From positions 496,001 to 560,000 of the forward strand of contig CAVQOB010000003.1 in the NCBI GenBank assembly GCA_963714325.1: a DNA stretch of 64,000 nt, read 5' to 3'. The notes under the pieces were generated by a model that saw only the letters and a program-made list of their open reading frames with translations, was not told the DNA's origin and searched no databases. Source of the DNA: CAVQOB01 sp963714325 (GTDB lineage Bacteria; Pseudomonadota; Alphaproteobacteria; Rhizobiales; Hyphomicrobiaceae). A program made the position numbers and the translations under genes. How positions within the stretch are numbered: the stretch's first letter is position 1; each line of letters begins with the position of its first letter. Shown here piece by piece: positions 27,289 to 36,037 of the stretch.

Positions 27289-27776
27289 TGCTTGCTGTCG
27301 CCAGGTTGATCATCGTGCTGTCATGTCTGTTGCTCATGGGGATTGGTGCCAGCAACGCACAGTCGTTGCCTGATCCGGCAATTGAGACGCGCGCGAAGGC
27401 ACTTTCGAGAGAATTACGTTGTGTCGTCTGCCAGAACCAATCGATCGAAGATTCGACGGCACCGCTCGCCATGGATCTCAAAGCGCTTCTGAGAGAGCGT
27501 CTGACCGCTGGCGACAGTGACGCAGCCGCGAAGGCCTTTCTCGTCCAACGCTATGGCAATTTTGTCCTGCTCAGACCGCCGTTCCAATTCAATACGCTGT
27601 TACTTTGGTTCGGCCCGTTTCTGCTGCTGGGCACCACCTTGTTCGCCCTGCGCCGCTTTCTGTCTGGAACGCCGCCACCCGCACACGCGTTGTCGACTAA
27701 GCCGCCCCCTGATCCTCCATTGACTTCGGATGAAGAACGTCGATTGAGCACTGCACTCTCTGAGAAAGGCCGCTGA
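27285..27776 (+). CDS. ccmH: Cytochrome c maturation protein CcmH (CycL)
   Basis: 163 residues. Signal peptide (LIIVLSCLLLMGIGASNAQ), periplasmic three-helix domain with the family motif LRCVVCQNQSI (Cys46, Cys49), and one C-terminal transmembrane helix (LLLWFGPFLLLGTTLFAL) with a short tail. It is a thiol oxidoreductase subunit of the haem lyase, working with CcmG and CcmF on apocytochromes. The C-terminal part is short, as in alphaproteobacterial CycL, so the separate CcmI downstream provides the TPR region. Overlaps ccmG and is one base from ccmI. Confidence 0.94.
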   Translation: MMLAVARLIIVLSCLLLMGIGASNAQSLPDPAIETRAKALSRELRCVVCQNQSIEDSTAPLAMDLKALLRERLTAGDSDAAAKAFLVQRYGNFVLLRPPFQFNTLLLWFGPFLLLGTTLFALRRFLSGTPPPAHALSTKPPPDPPLTSDEERRLSTALSEKGR

Positions 27777-27777
27777 C

Positions 27778-29068
27778 ATGCTGCTCTGGCTGTTTCTCTT
27801 GACGTTCACCGTCGCAATTTGCGCGTTTCTCATTCGCCCATTTGTCATCGAGGGCCGCAGCGCCGTCGATGCAGCGACGACGGCTAGTCAGATGACGCGG
27901 GATCAATTGCAAGAAATCGACCGTGAATTGGCAGAGGGTCTGATCGATGCGGCACAGGCCGACGCGGCACGCCTCGACGTCAAACGCCGCTTGCTAAGGC
28001 GGTTGCCGGATCAAACCCAGAATCGCCGCATCCTGGCACTCGTGGAGCGCAAATTTGTAGCTGGGGTGCTGGCGGGCGGGGTTGGCCTTGGCTCGATCGT
28101 GCTCTACGGCGTCAACGGCTCCCCCGAGATCGAGTCCGCCTCGCGGCAAGCTGGCGTTCGATCCGAGGCCACTGCGGGAATGCCAGTACCGCAACACGTC
28201 GTTCCCGGTCCGGGTCCCGTCGCCCCCGGTACTGCGAAAGCCCTCGCGAGCGTTGAGGACTTGATTCAAGGCCTTGTTGCCCGCTTGGCAAAAACGCCCG
28301 ACGACGCCAATGGTTGGCGGATGCTTGGATGGTCATACGCGGGCATCGGGCAATTTCAGGAGGCAGCGACGGCCTATTCCAGGGCCATTGCGCTGCAGCC
28401 GACAATCGGCACCTTGCGGACAGCGCGTGGCGAAGCATTCGTTCGAGCCGCCGATGGCAAGGTTTCGGCCGAGGCTCGCGCAGATTTCGAAGCGGCGCTG
28501 CTAGTTGGACGCCAAGGACGCTCAGGCCCGCTATGGCTTAGGTCTCGCGCTGGAACAGTCGGGCGACAAAACCGCAGCAGTCGATGCCTGGGTCCAGGCA
28601 CTCGCTGATGCCGGACCCAATGACGCTTGGGCACCGGAGTTGGACACCCGTGTCCGCGCCTTGGCGGTTGAACAGAAGATCGATCTGTCGCAGCGATTAG
28701 CAGCGCGCACAAGTCCTGCGACCGGCGGGATCTTGGCTCGGCTCAATGAACAGTATGCTACGGAAGCAACGCTCCCACCGCAAAAAGAGCGCGGCCCTAG
28801 CGCCGACGATGTCAAAGCGGCTGAAAAAATGAGCGCCGGTGACCGGCAGGCCATGATCAACGGCATGGTGGATAGTTTGCAGGAACGACTTGAGAAGGCG
28901 CCAAGGGATGCCGAAGGTTGGATCAAGCTGATCAAGTCGCGACAAGTGTTGGGCCAAAGCGATCAAGCGAAAAGTGCATTAAGCCGGGCGATGACAATTT
29001 TCGCCGATTTACCAACCGAGCGCAGTCGCGTTGCAGCCGCAGCTATTGAGGCCGGCGTAAAACCATAG
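27778..29068 (+). CDS. ccmI: Cytochrome c biogenesis protein CcmI (CycH), +1 frame break near 28503
   Basis: Two N-terminal transmembrane helices (LLWLFLLTFTVAICAFLI and FVAGVLAGGVGLGSIVLYGV) flank a cytoplasmic loop (RDQLQEIDRELAEGLIDAAQADAAR). A periplasmic TPR domain follows (GWRMLGWSYAGIGQFQEAATAYSRA). This frame goes wrong after DFEAALL at about 28503; the next frame resumes the same TPR pattern (DAKDAQARYGLGLALEQSGD) and ends at 29068 with a typical CcmI C-terminal domain (DRQAMINGMVDSLQERLEK). Removing one base restores about 429 residues, the family size. CcmI chaperones apocytochromes to the CcmF/H ligase. Either a sequence error or a recent lesion. Confidence 0.85.
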
Positions 29069-29265
29069 CCTGCCAATTCCAGGTCCAGTCGCATCGTCTA
29101 CGACGCGTTAACGTATTGCACGCATTTTAGCGACGTATGACGGCGCCGAAACCGCGCAGTGCGTTGTGTTGGGGTGCATGCACATGGATCTAGCGTTTTC
29201 ACTCAAGCTGGCTCCATTGGCCTTATTTTCTGCAGCCTATACTCACTCGCAGCTGCCTTGCAGGT

Positions 29266-29622
29266 TCATTCTGTAGCGCAACGGTCCTGGTCGACGGTGC
29301 GTTTCACGCAGCCGACCTCGGCAGCCCATTGCTCGAACACCTGGTCAAGGGTGATGCAGTGACGGCGGCGCTTGACCTCGGCAGGCTTGAGCCATGGGTC
29401 TTCGCCCTTGGAGATGGCCGAGACGATTTCGGCCTTGCGGGACCGGGCCTCGGCAATGGACACGTCGGGCCAAGAGCCGATGGGCATGTCCTTCGGGGCG
29501 CTTCCCATCACACGAGAACGGAAGTACCAAAGCTTTGCGCCGCTCTTTTGAACGAAGAGCTTCAACGCGGCAATGCCAAGGCCTTCGAGTTGATAGACGA
29601 CGTGCGCGCGCCCGCCGGGCAT
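29266..29622 (-). pseudogene. Truncated tyrosine integrase (N-terminal arm-binding domain)
   Basis: The frame reads LKLFVQKSGAKLWYFRSR, PIGSWPDVSIAEARSRK and AISKGEDPWLKPAEVKRR, the DUF4102-type arm DNA-binding domain at the start of phage or island tyrosine integrases, followed by the beginning of the core-binding domain (ITLDQVFEQWAAEVG). It stops at 29266 without any catalytic R-H-R-Y residues, and the expected first residues are out of frame or lost. It is therefore a dead integrase fragment, lying immediately after the ccm genes and marking a probable past integration boundary. Confidence 0.72.
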
Positions 29623-29896
29623 GTAAGTGCCCGAATGCTCTGCTCATTTGGGGGATAGTAAGTCCAGCCATGATGTAACCTGCCGGCGTTGTAGGATAAC
29701 GTCAGACCGTGTGATTGAAGGCCTTTTCGCGATTCCCCAATCACACGCCCATCACACGGGGCCGGTGACGCGCGATGCGGCGGGATGAGTCAGAACGAGA
29801 GTCGGTTCCATTGGATAACTATCTGAAATGACGAATAAAAAGAAGCCATCACCCGTCTCAGCCAGCGCTACTCCGTCTCGTCGTGAGGGCCAGCCT

Positions 29897-30331
29897 ATGT
29901 ATTGGCTGCTCAAGTCGGAGCCTGATGTCTTTTCGTGGGAGATGTGCCGGGCGCGGGGTGCCAAGGGCGAGCCGTGGACGGGGGTGCGGAACTATCTCGC
30001 TCGCAACAACATGCGCGCGATGGCGGTCGGCGATCTTGGCTTTTTTTATCATTCCAACATCGGCAAGGAAGTCGTCGGTGTTCTGCGCGTCGTGGCGCTG
30101 GCCTATCCCGAGCCTGGCGACGAAACCGGTAAGTGGGAATGCGTCGATGTCGTCGCCGTTTGCGACATGCCGAAGCCGGTAACGCTGGCCGACGTCAAAG
30201 CCAACGCCAAACTCGCAAAAATGCCCCTGGTGACGTCAATGCGCCTCTCCGTGCAGCCGGTGACCATCGACGAATGGGCCGAGGTCTGCCGGATGGGCGG
30301 GATAAATCCTAAGAAATTGAAATCATTGTAA
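29897..30331 (+). CDS. EVE domain-containing protein
   Basis: 144 residues from ATG 29897, which has GAGGG upstream and starts directly at the domain with MYWLLKSEPDVFSWEM (the frame is open back to 29828). Family motifs: WTGVRNYLARNNMRAM, DLGFFYHSN and PKPVTLADVKAN. EVE (PUA-like) domains bind modified bases in RNA or DNA; standalone versions like this one are conserved and of unclear function. First clearly housekeeping gene after the integrase remnant. Confidence 0.9.
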   Translation: MYWLLKSEPDVFSWEMCRARGAKGEPWTGVRNYLARNNMRAMAVGDLGFFYHSNIGKEVVGVLRVVALAYPEPGDETGKWECVDVVAVCDMPKPVTLADVKANAKLAKMPLVTSMRLSVQPVTIDEWAEVCRMGGINPKKLKSL

Positions 30332-30460
30332 TGCCGATGGTCGCCAGTGAGTTGTCGCGGCATTGCCATGTTCCGAACACGGTCGTCGTTCAAGGCGGGA
30401 TGGGCCATCATGGACTGATGCGCGCAAAGTTTTGGCTCCAGCACTGCGGCACTGGTTTTT

Positions 30461-31144
30461 ATGACAACGGTCTTTGACATGGCAGAACGGCGCGGGCATG
30501 CGGTCAAGCGTGATTTTGCGGCGTTTGTCGTGGCGCACACCGAGATCGTTGCGCCGCCGCTGGTCCCTGAAATCCGACTGCGATTGGCATCCAGCCCGCG
30601 CGGCATCTTCGTCGCCGCCGACCACTTCATGGACAGTGGCCTCGGCGCCCGGCCCTACTGGGCCTATGCTTGGCCTGGTGGACAGGGTCTCGCGCGCTAT
30701 ATTCTCGACAACCCTGGCATCGTGCGCGGCAAGCGCGTTGTCGACATCGGTTCGGGATCGGGGATCAGCAGCATTGCCTGTATGATGGCGGGTGCGGCCT
30801 CGGTTGTGGCGGCCGATATCGATCCGATCGCGACCGCGGCCGCCGTGCTCAATGCAATGATCAACGGTGTGACGATCGACGTCACCACCCGCGATCTTCT
30901 GGGCGCCAGCATCGACGCCGATCTCGTCATCATCGGCGACCTCGTCTATGAGCCGGACTTGAAAATCCGCGTCGCCTCGGTCATCGACACAGCTCTGGGG
31001 GCCGGCGTTTGCGTGCTGTACGGCGACCGTACCAGTGCGCGGCGGCCACCACACGCCTTCCAATTGCTGCAGGACTACGAGGCGCCGCTGACACCGCCGC
31101 TGGTCGAGGATTTCATTGAGCGGGCCCGCGTTTGGCAGCTATAG
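30461..31144 (+). CDS. Class I SAM-dependent methyltransferase, METTL20/ETFB-type, copy 1
   Basis: 227 residues. Typical family features: APPLVPEIRLRLA near the start, PYWAYAWPGGQGLARYI, the SAM motif I VVDIGSGSGISSI, acidic loop VVAADIDP and IIGDLVYEP. Members trimethylate lysines of the electron-transfer flavoprotein beta subunit or related proteins. Seven bases separate it from a second, clearly paralogous gene. The substrate is not deducible. Confidence 0.82.
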   Translation: MTTVFDMAERRGHAVKRDFAAFVVAHTEIVAPPLVPEIRLRLASSPRGIFVAADHFMDSGLGARPYWAYAWPGGQGLARYILDNPGIVRGKRVVDIGSGSGISSIACMMAGAASVVAADIDPIATAAAVLNAMINGVTIDVTTRDLLGASIDADLVIIGDLVYEPDLKIRVASVIDTALGAGVCVLYGDRTSARRPPHAFQLLQDYEAPLTPPLVEDFIERARVWQL

Positions 31145-31150
31145 ACGGCG

Positions 31151-31831
31151 ATGACATTTTCTCCCGACGTTCAACGCCCGACATCCCCGCAAGACTGGCC
31201 GGTCTTCATTCGGGCCAATACCTGCCTGCTGTCGCCACCGCTCGTTCCAGAAATCCATTTGCAGCTGGCCATCGAGAGCCTGCCGATCTGGCGTAAAACC
31301 GAAGAAGAACTCGGTGCGCTGAACTTGCCGCCGCCGTTTTGGGCGTTCGCTTGGGCCGGTGGGCAGGCGCTGGCGCGCTATCTTTTCGACAATCCAGCCT
31401 TGGTGCAGGGCAAGCGCGTGCTCGATCTCGGGACGGGCTCTGGCATGGTCGCCATCGCCGCCATGCGCTGTGGGGCGGCGTCTGCGCTCGCCGCTGACAT
31501 CGATGCCGTCGCCCTGATCGCTTGCGCGGTCAATGCACAGGCAAACAACGTCGTTGTCGCGACCACATCCGCTGATCTACTGGATCGCACTCTGGCCGAT
31601 TTTGATGTCATCCTGGTCGGCGACTTGTTCTATGAGCGCTCGCTCGCGGAACGCGTTCTGCATGCGCTCGAGACCGCCACGGCTGCCGGCGTATTGGTGC
31701 TTGTCGGTGATCCCGAGCGAAATTATTTTCCGAAGGGTCGGTTCCAACAAGCCGTCGAGTATCGCGTGCCCGTGACACGCGAGCTCGAAGACGCCGAGAT
31801 CAAGCGAACAGCTGTCTGGCGCTGCCGCTAG
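31151..31831 (+). CDS. Class I SAM-dependent methyltransferase, METTL20/ETFB-type, copy 2
   Basis: 226 residues, colinear with the upstream gene over its whole length: SPPLVPEIHLQLA, PFWAFAWAGGQALARYL, VLDLGTGSGMVAIAA, AADIDAVA and LVGDLFYE. This copy fits the ETFB lysine methyltransferase signature (PFWAFAWAGGQALARY) better than copy 1. The two probably form an operon; duplicates may have split substrates. A hairpin about 70 bases downstream separates it from the convergent CMD-family gene. Confidence 0.86.
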   Translation: MTFSPDVQRPTSPQDWPVFIRANTCLLSPPLVPEIHLQLAIESLPIWRKTEEELGALNLPPPFWAFAWAGGQALARYLFDNPALVQGKRVLDLGTGSGMVAIAAMRCGAASALAADIDAVALIACAVNAQANNVVVATTSADLLDRTLADFDVILVGDLFYERSLAERVLHALETATAAGVLVLVGDPERNYFPKGRFQQAVEYRVPVTRELEDAEIKRTAVWRCR

Positions 31832-31900
31832 TCCGGTTTCCGCTTGGATCGGCTCGCCGGCTTCCCGACGGCTCGACATCAAGTCTTTTGCCACCCCTAA

Positions 31901-31929
31901 CCCTCTGCCCGTGAAAAATGGGGAGAGGG
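31901..31929. terminator. Hairpin between convergent genes
   Basis: CCCTCTGCCC and GGGGAGAGGG form a 10-bp stem with one mismatch around GTGAAAAAT. It lies between two convergent genes and may act as a bidirectional terminator or be a dispersed REP-like element (the CCCTAACCCTCT context is common in intergenic repeats). Confidence 0.5.
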
Positions 31930-31970
31930 AAAAGCGCGCCGGTTGATTGCTTGATCCGGACTAAGCGCAG

Positions 31971-32360
31971 TTATTTCGCGGCGTCTATTTCGGCGAACAC
32001 CTTGCGGGCGATGCGGAAGCATTCGACCCCGACCGGCACCCCGGCATATACCGAGACGTGGTGGATGATGGCTTGAATCTCGTCGCGCGAAACGCCGTTA
32101 TTGAGCGCGCCCTTCAAATGCAGTTCCCATTCGTGCATCCGATTGATGCAGGCGAGGATCGCCAAGTTCAACATCGAGCGGGTTTTGTGCGGCAGGCGCT
32201 CGTCACCCCAGGCCATGCCCCAGCAATACTCGTTGAGAATTTCCTGGAATGGCCCGTTGAACGTATCGGCCGATGCCATCGACTTGTCGACATAGGCCGC
32301 ACCCAGAACCTTCTTGCGATTGGCAAGTCCCTTGTCTCTCAGCGTCCGATCCATGGTCAT
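31971..32360 (-). CDS. Carboxymuconolactone decarboxylase family protein
   Basis: 129 residues, a full small CMD-family protein. Motifs: RTLRDKGLANRKKVLG, GMAWGDERLPHKTRSMLNLA and HLKGALNNGVSRDEIQAIIHHVSVYAGVP, close to gamma-carboxymuconolactone decarboxylase (PcaC) with the HHxxxYxGxP catalytic region. No AhpD-type CXXC is present, so it is not a peroxidase. Substrate unknown here because no other protocatechuate-pathway gene is nearby. Confidence 0.88.
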   Translation of the reverse strand: MTMDRTLRDKGLANRKKVLGAAYVDKSMASADTFNGPFQEILNEYCWGMAWGDERLPHKTRSMLNLAILACINRMHEWELHLKGALNNGVSRDEIQAIIHHVSVYAGVPVGVECFRIARKVFAEIDAAK

Positions 32361-32519
32361 TCCTTTGCCTATTGGCGATTGCGTTTCGTGCCGACGCCAT
32401 ATGCGCAGGTCTGAGCACCGCGCTCAAGTGGCAGCTCAACGGCGAAACGCCTCCGCCTGAACCGGACAGGATGGCCGGAACAAGCGAAGACGTCTCGTCA
32501 CCGAAGCTGACCCGAGGTG

Positions 32520-33323
32520 TCAGTTCGACGGGAGGATGGCCATGTCGACAATTTTGCCGCTCAGGCCCTTGATGGCACCGACCGATTTGGCGGCGCCGGT
32601 TGTGAGGTCGACGCTGTGCAGCGCACCACCAGACAGCAGCCAGGCCGAATTCATGCCCTTGCCGTCGGCCCAGATATCGAAGGCGATGCCACCGTCGAGT
32701 TTAATGCCAAGCGCGCCAACAGTGTTGAGGATGCCGTCATTGGGCGGCACCTGCTTGACGAGCGTGCCGTTGGCGATGTCAATGTCGTAGAGTGCGGTTT
32801 CTTTCGTGCCGGCAACGCTGTTGGTGTAGGCGGCGGCGCCTGCCTTCGCCATCTTGCCCTTGTTGGCGTCGGTGTCGGCGTAACGCAATTTTCCATCGAC
32901 CGTCGCCTTGCCGTCTTCAACATTGATTCTGAGACTGGTGCCGTCGGCAGAGATGAGGCGCATGCGATCAGCGACCGGGTTGAAGTCAACGGCGATATCC
33001 ATGCCAGTCGGGATCTTTTCCGAAATTTGCGACTTCGCCGTCCACGCTCCGGTCTTCGGATCGACGATGACGATCGCGCCATCGGGCGTCACTCCGTAAA
33101 GCTTGCCGTCAGCCGGGCGCACATCTATGCCGACGAGCTTGCCGCCGTTGGCCAATTTTGCCGTGCCGGTGGTTGCAAGCTTGTCGGTATCGATCCAGAC
33201 GAGCGTGGTCCAATCGGCGAGTGCCACGACGGTTGCAGCGGATGCAACCTGGGCGGTTGCACCGAGCGCGAGCGCGGCGCTGGCGCCCAACAGGGCTGTA
33301 CGAAGGATAGAGATTGTCGACAT
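32520..33323 (-). CDS. Exported DUF4394 domain protein
   Basis: 267 residues with a signal peptide (ALLGASAALALGATAQVASA). The rest matches the DUF4394 pattern: KLVGIDVRPADGKLYGV, VDFNPVADRMRLISADG, SLRINVEDGK and LYDIDIANGTLVKQVPPNDG, a beta-propeller-like periplasmic or extracellular protein of unknown role. A 33-codon gene begins 140 bases upstream on the same strand and may be cotranscribed. Confidence 0.88.
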   Translation of the reverse strand: MSTISILRTALLGASAALALGATAQVASAATVVALADWTTLVWIDTDKLATTGTAKLANGGKLVGIDVRPADGKLYGVTPDGAIVIVDPKTGAWTAKSQISEKIPTGMDIAVDFNPVADRMRLISADGTSLRINVEDGKATVDGKLRYADTDANKGKMAKAGAAAYTNSVAGTKETALYDIDIANGTLVKQVPPNDGILNTVGALGIKLDGGIAFDIWADGKGMNSAWLLSGGALHSVDLTTGAAKSVGAIKGLSGKIVDMAILPSN

Positions 33324-33362
33324 GTCAAAAAAACTCCTCGGAAGATGATGATCAAAACAGGC

Positions 33363-33464
33363 TCAAGGCATCGCCGGCGGTGTGACGAGCGACAGCCACA
33401 GGCCGGCGTTCGTGAGCGCGACGATCAATCCGACCAGAAGTTTCATGATCAGTGGTGTGGTCAT
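33363..33464 (-). CDS. Putative 33-residue membrane peptide
   Basis: ATG at 33464 with GGGGG six bases upstream opens a 33-codon frame, MTTPLIMKLLVGLIVALTNA followed by GLWLSLVTPPAMP, ending at 33363. Nearly the whole peptide is one hydrophobic helix. It lies 40 bases before the DUF4394 gene on the same strand. The ribosome site and composition support translation, but there is no family I recognise. Confidence 0.4.
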   Translation of the reverse strand: MTTPLIMKLLVGLIVALTNAGLWLSLVTPPAMP

Positions 33465-33606
33465 GGCGACCCCCGGCCTCGTGGATTGGCTCTGTGCGGA
33501 GCTGGCGAAGTTACGGGCGGGTTAAGGAATGGTTTCAGCGGCGTCAGGGGCGCGTGTGATCACGAGCGCGTGAACGCACGGGCTGTCGGACAGTGACACT
33601 TGCTCT

Positions 33607-34449
33607 TTAGTGAGGGTCGACGATGCAGGCGTCGCTACTCCGCGCCTTCGCGTGCAAGGTCAGGTCGGTAATTGTCGGGCTATCGCCGGACAGTGGATTG
33701 TCAGGATCCCAACCGACTTTGACGTCCTGAAACGATGCCGACAGCGCGTCGTAGATCAGCAGGCGCCCGGCCAATGTCGTGCCGATACCGAGCAATTCCT
33801 TCAAGGCTTCGGTCGCCTGCAGTGTGCCGATGACCCCGACGACTGCGCCGAGCACGCCGACCTCCGAGCAGTTGGCGACAGTCCCGGGCGGTGGTGCCTG
33901 CGGGAAAATGCAGCGATATGTCGGGAAGGGTTTGCCATCTGCGCCAGCGAGGTGCGGTTTGAAGGTGGTGACGTAGCCATCGAAGGGGCCAACTGCGCCG
34001 AATACAAGCGTGCGCTTGGCGAGATAGCAGGCGTCGGAGACGAGATAGCGTGTGGCGAAGTTATCGGAGCCATCGAGCACGATATCGTATTGGGCGATCA
34101 GGCCCAAGGCGTTGGCGGCATCGATTCGAAATGGAAGGGCTTCAACGCAAACATGCGGATTGAGGCGCGCCACCGTGCTGCGAGCACTTTCGACTTTTGG
34201 CTGGCCAACACTGGCGGTGTCGTGGATGATCTGGCGTTGCAGGTTGGACAGCGAGACGTGGTCGTCGTCAACGACGCCGATCGTGCCGATGCCGGCGCCA
34301 GCGAGATAGGCGATGATCGGCGAGCCGAGCCCGCCGGCGCCAATGACTAGCGCGCGCGCTGCCTTGAGCTTCTGCTGGCCCTGACCGCCGACCTCGCGCA
34401 AAACGAGGTGACGCTTGTAGCGTTCGATTTCATCCGGCGTTAAGGTCAT
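33607..34449 (-). CDS. MoeB/ThiF/HesA-family adenylyltransferase
   Basis: 280 residues from ATG 34449 (MTLTPDEIERYKRHLVLREV); the open frame upstream to 34572 lacks family sequence. E1-like features: nucleotide loop VIGAGGLGSP, the Asp in GVVDDDHVSLSNLQRQIIH, LDGSDNFATRY, and a thiol in ANCSEVGVLG. These enzymes adenylate the C-terminal Gly-Gly of sulfur-carrier proteins (MoaD, ThiS) for molybdopterin or thiamin synthesis. The zinc CXXC pairs of E. coli MoeB are incomplete (YRCIFP has only one Cys). MoeB-like is the best guess; no partner gene is adjacent. Confidence 0.85.
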   Translation of the reverse strand: MTLTPDEIERYKRHLVLREVGGQGQQKLKAARALVIGAGGLGSPIIAYLAGAGIGTIGVVDDDHVSLSNLQRQIIHDTASVGQPKVESARSTVARLNPHVCVEALPFRIDAANALGLIAQYDIVLDGSDNFATRYLVSDACYLAKRTLVFGAVGPFDGYVTTFKPHLAGADGKPFPTYRCIFPQAPPPGTVANCSEVGVLGAVVGVIGTLQATEALKELLGIGTTLAGRLLIYDALSASFQDVKVGWDPDNPLSGDSPTITDLTLHAKARSSDACIVDPH

Positions 34450-34587
34450 GCGGTCCTGTGCATTTTTGTTTGGCGCTTCAGATGCCACTTCGACGCGCGT
34501 TTTCTGGCGCTTCAGATGCCCATCCGCAGGCCGGTTCCCTCCAGCATACGTCAGACCTTGTGCGGCGATCATACCCGAAAATGTAAC

Positions 34588-34628
34588 GGCCGGAACCCGC
34601 AGGCGAAGGGGACCTGCAGATTCCGGCC
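34588..34628. terminator. Long hairpin between the ARPP-1 and MoeB-like genes
   Basis: ggccggaacccgcagg (34588-34603) pairs with cctgcagattccggcc (34613-34628) with three mismatches around a 9-nt loop. Its position just past the ARPP-1 stop suggests termination on the minus strand; the following T tract is weak (GTTACATTTT). Confidence 0.45.
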
Positions 34629-34695
34629 AGGCCGGACGTTTGAGTGTGGCATCAACCGTCCAGAAGTGTTCGTGATCCTCCGGCTATCTGCGGCA

Positions 34696-35818
34696 TTACT
34701 TAGCGAGATAATTGCGGTGAACCCAGCGGCCGTCGTCGCGCTTGGCTTCAACGTATAGCGCCTTGTCGGCGTCGCGCGTTTCCTGCCGCATAAAGGCGGC
34801 AATCGATTTGTCTTCCGATTTGCCGGCTTCGGCTGCCGCCAGGAACGCCGCGACGTCAGCGGTCCCAGGCGAAGTCCCCGCCGCCGCCTTGGTGCGTTCG
34901 CCTATGGCTTCGGTGATACTGGCATTGAGCAACTTCGTCCACATCTTCGCGAACAGCGCATTGGAGGGATAGACATCGGCGCTGTTGACGCGGCCGTTGA
35001 CAGCAAAGACATAACCGATGACGTCGCTGTGACTTTTTGGACCATCCGCCAAGGCCTTGACATAGCCAGCACGCGCCTCCTTCAGCTTATCGTTTTCGAG
35101 CGCGAGTTGCAGGCTGGTCGCCGACAGCGGCGCTGCAACAGTGGCGCCGAGACGCGCCGAAAGCGCCGCCTGTACGTTGGCGACCTCGTCCCATACCTTC
35201 TTTTGCCGCATCGACGAATCGCTTGCGCCATAGTCTGCAGTGAGCTGCTGACGTGCTTGTCGGCCTGCTGTGCTTGTCGTGCCGATCGATGCAGATGCGG
35301 TCGGAGCCACTGCCGCGGCCGTTGGCTGTGACGGCGCCTTCATAGCAAGCTTGGCCGTGCGGGAAGGCATCGAGTTCGACTGCACTCGAGAACTTGCCGA
35401 CATCTTCCTTGCCGCGCGACGTCCAGCGGCCCTGCTCGACGCAGAACGAAGCGATCGGCACCTTGCCCGACTTGGCTGGCAGCAACAGGCTGACGGTCAG
35501 CACGCGATCCTGCTTGCCGCCTTTGACGATGTCGCCGGACTGGATGAAGACCTCGTCTGTTCCGGTGTTTTCGATCTTCAGTTCATTGACACTGCCGGTT
35601 TCAATGACGTTGACGCTTCCCTTGGCCAGCGCCTCTGCCAACGTCAGTGGTGTCGGGCCGTCAGCGCTCCGGCCATGCACGAAATAGACGGCAAGATTGT
35701 CGTGGATGTGCGGACCACTGATGCGTGTCTCGGTCGCGGCGGAGGCGCTGGCAGACCCAACGACGGCCGCTGCCGCAAACATCGCCGCTGCGGTAGGCAG
35801 CATCGAATAAAGGCGCAT
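34696..35818 (-). CDS. ARPP-1-domain exported protein, +1 frame break near 35385
   Basis: ATG 35818 with AGGAG upstream gives a signal peptide (MLPTAAAMFAAAAVVGSASASA). The N-terminal half carries the ARPP-1 signature: SGPHIHDNLAVYFVHG, LTLAEALAKGSVNVIETG, VFIQSGDIVKGGKQDR and PIASFCVEQGRW. After about KFSS the reading switches to the next frame (RVQSNSMPSRTAKLAMK), where the second half of the same domain continues (QKKVWDEVANVQAAL, DVIGYVFAVNG, SNALFAKMWTKLL) to 34696. One extra base near 35385 explains the break; corrected length is about 373 residues. Function of the domain is unknown; it often occurs in predicted envelope or signalling proteins. Confidence 0.78.
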
Positions 35819-36037
35819 GAGAATACTCCTGTGGTTATGCAAATACGCACAACAGAAGTACATTCTAGACGGGCATTGCGGCTGAGCGGCGGACGTGTGG
35901 TGTCAATACCGCGCCGTTCAAATGGCAAAAGCGCGTTGTTCTCAAATTCAAGAGAACGCGCGATTTCGTGCTTGCGCCTTCATTTGCCGACACCAAGTTT
36001 GCCCGCCTCCGGCAGGACCACCCGGCGTGCTTGCGTA

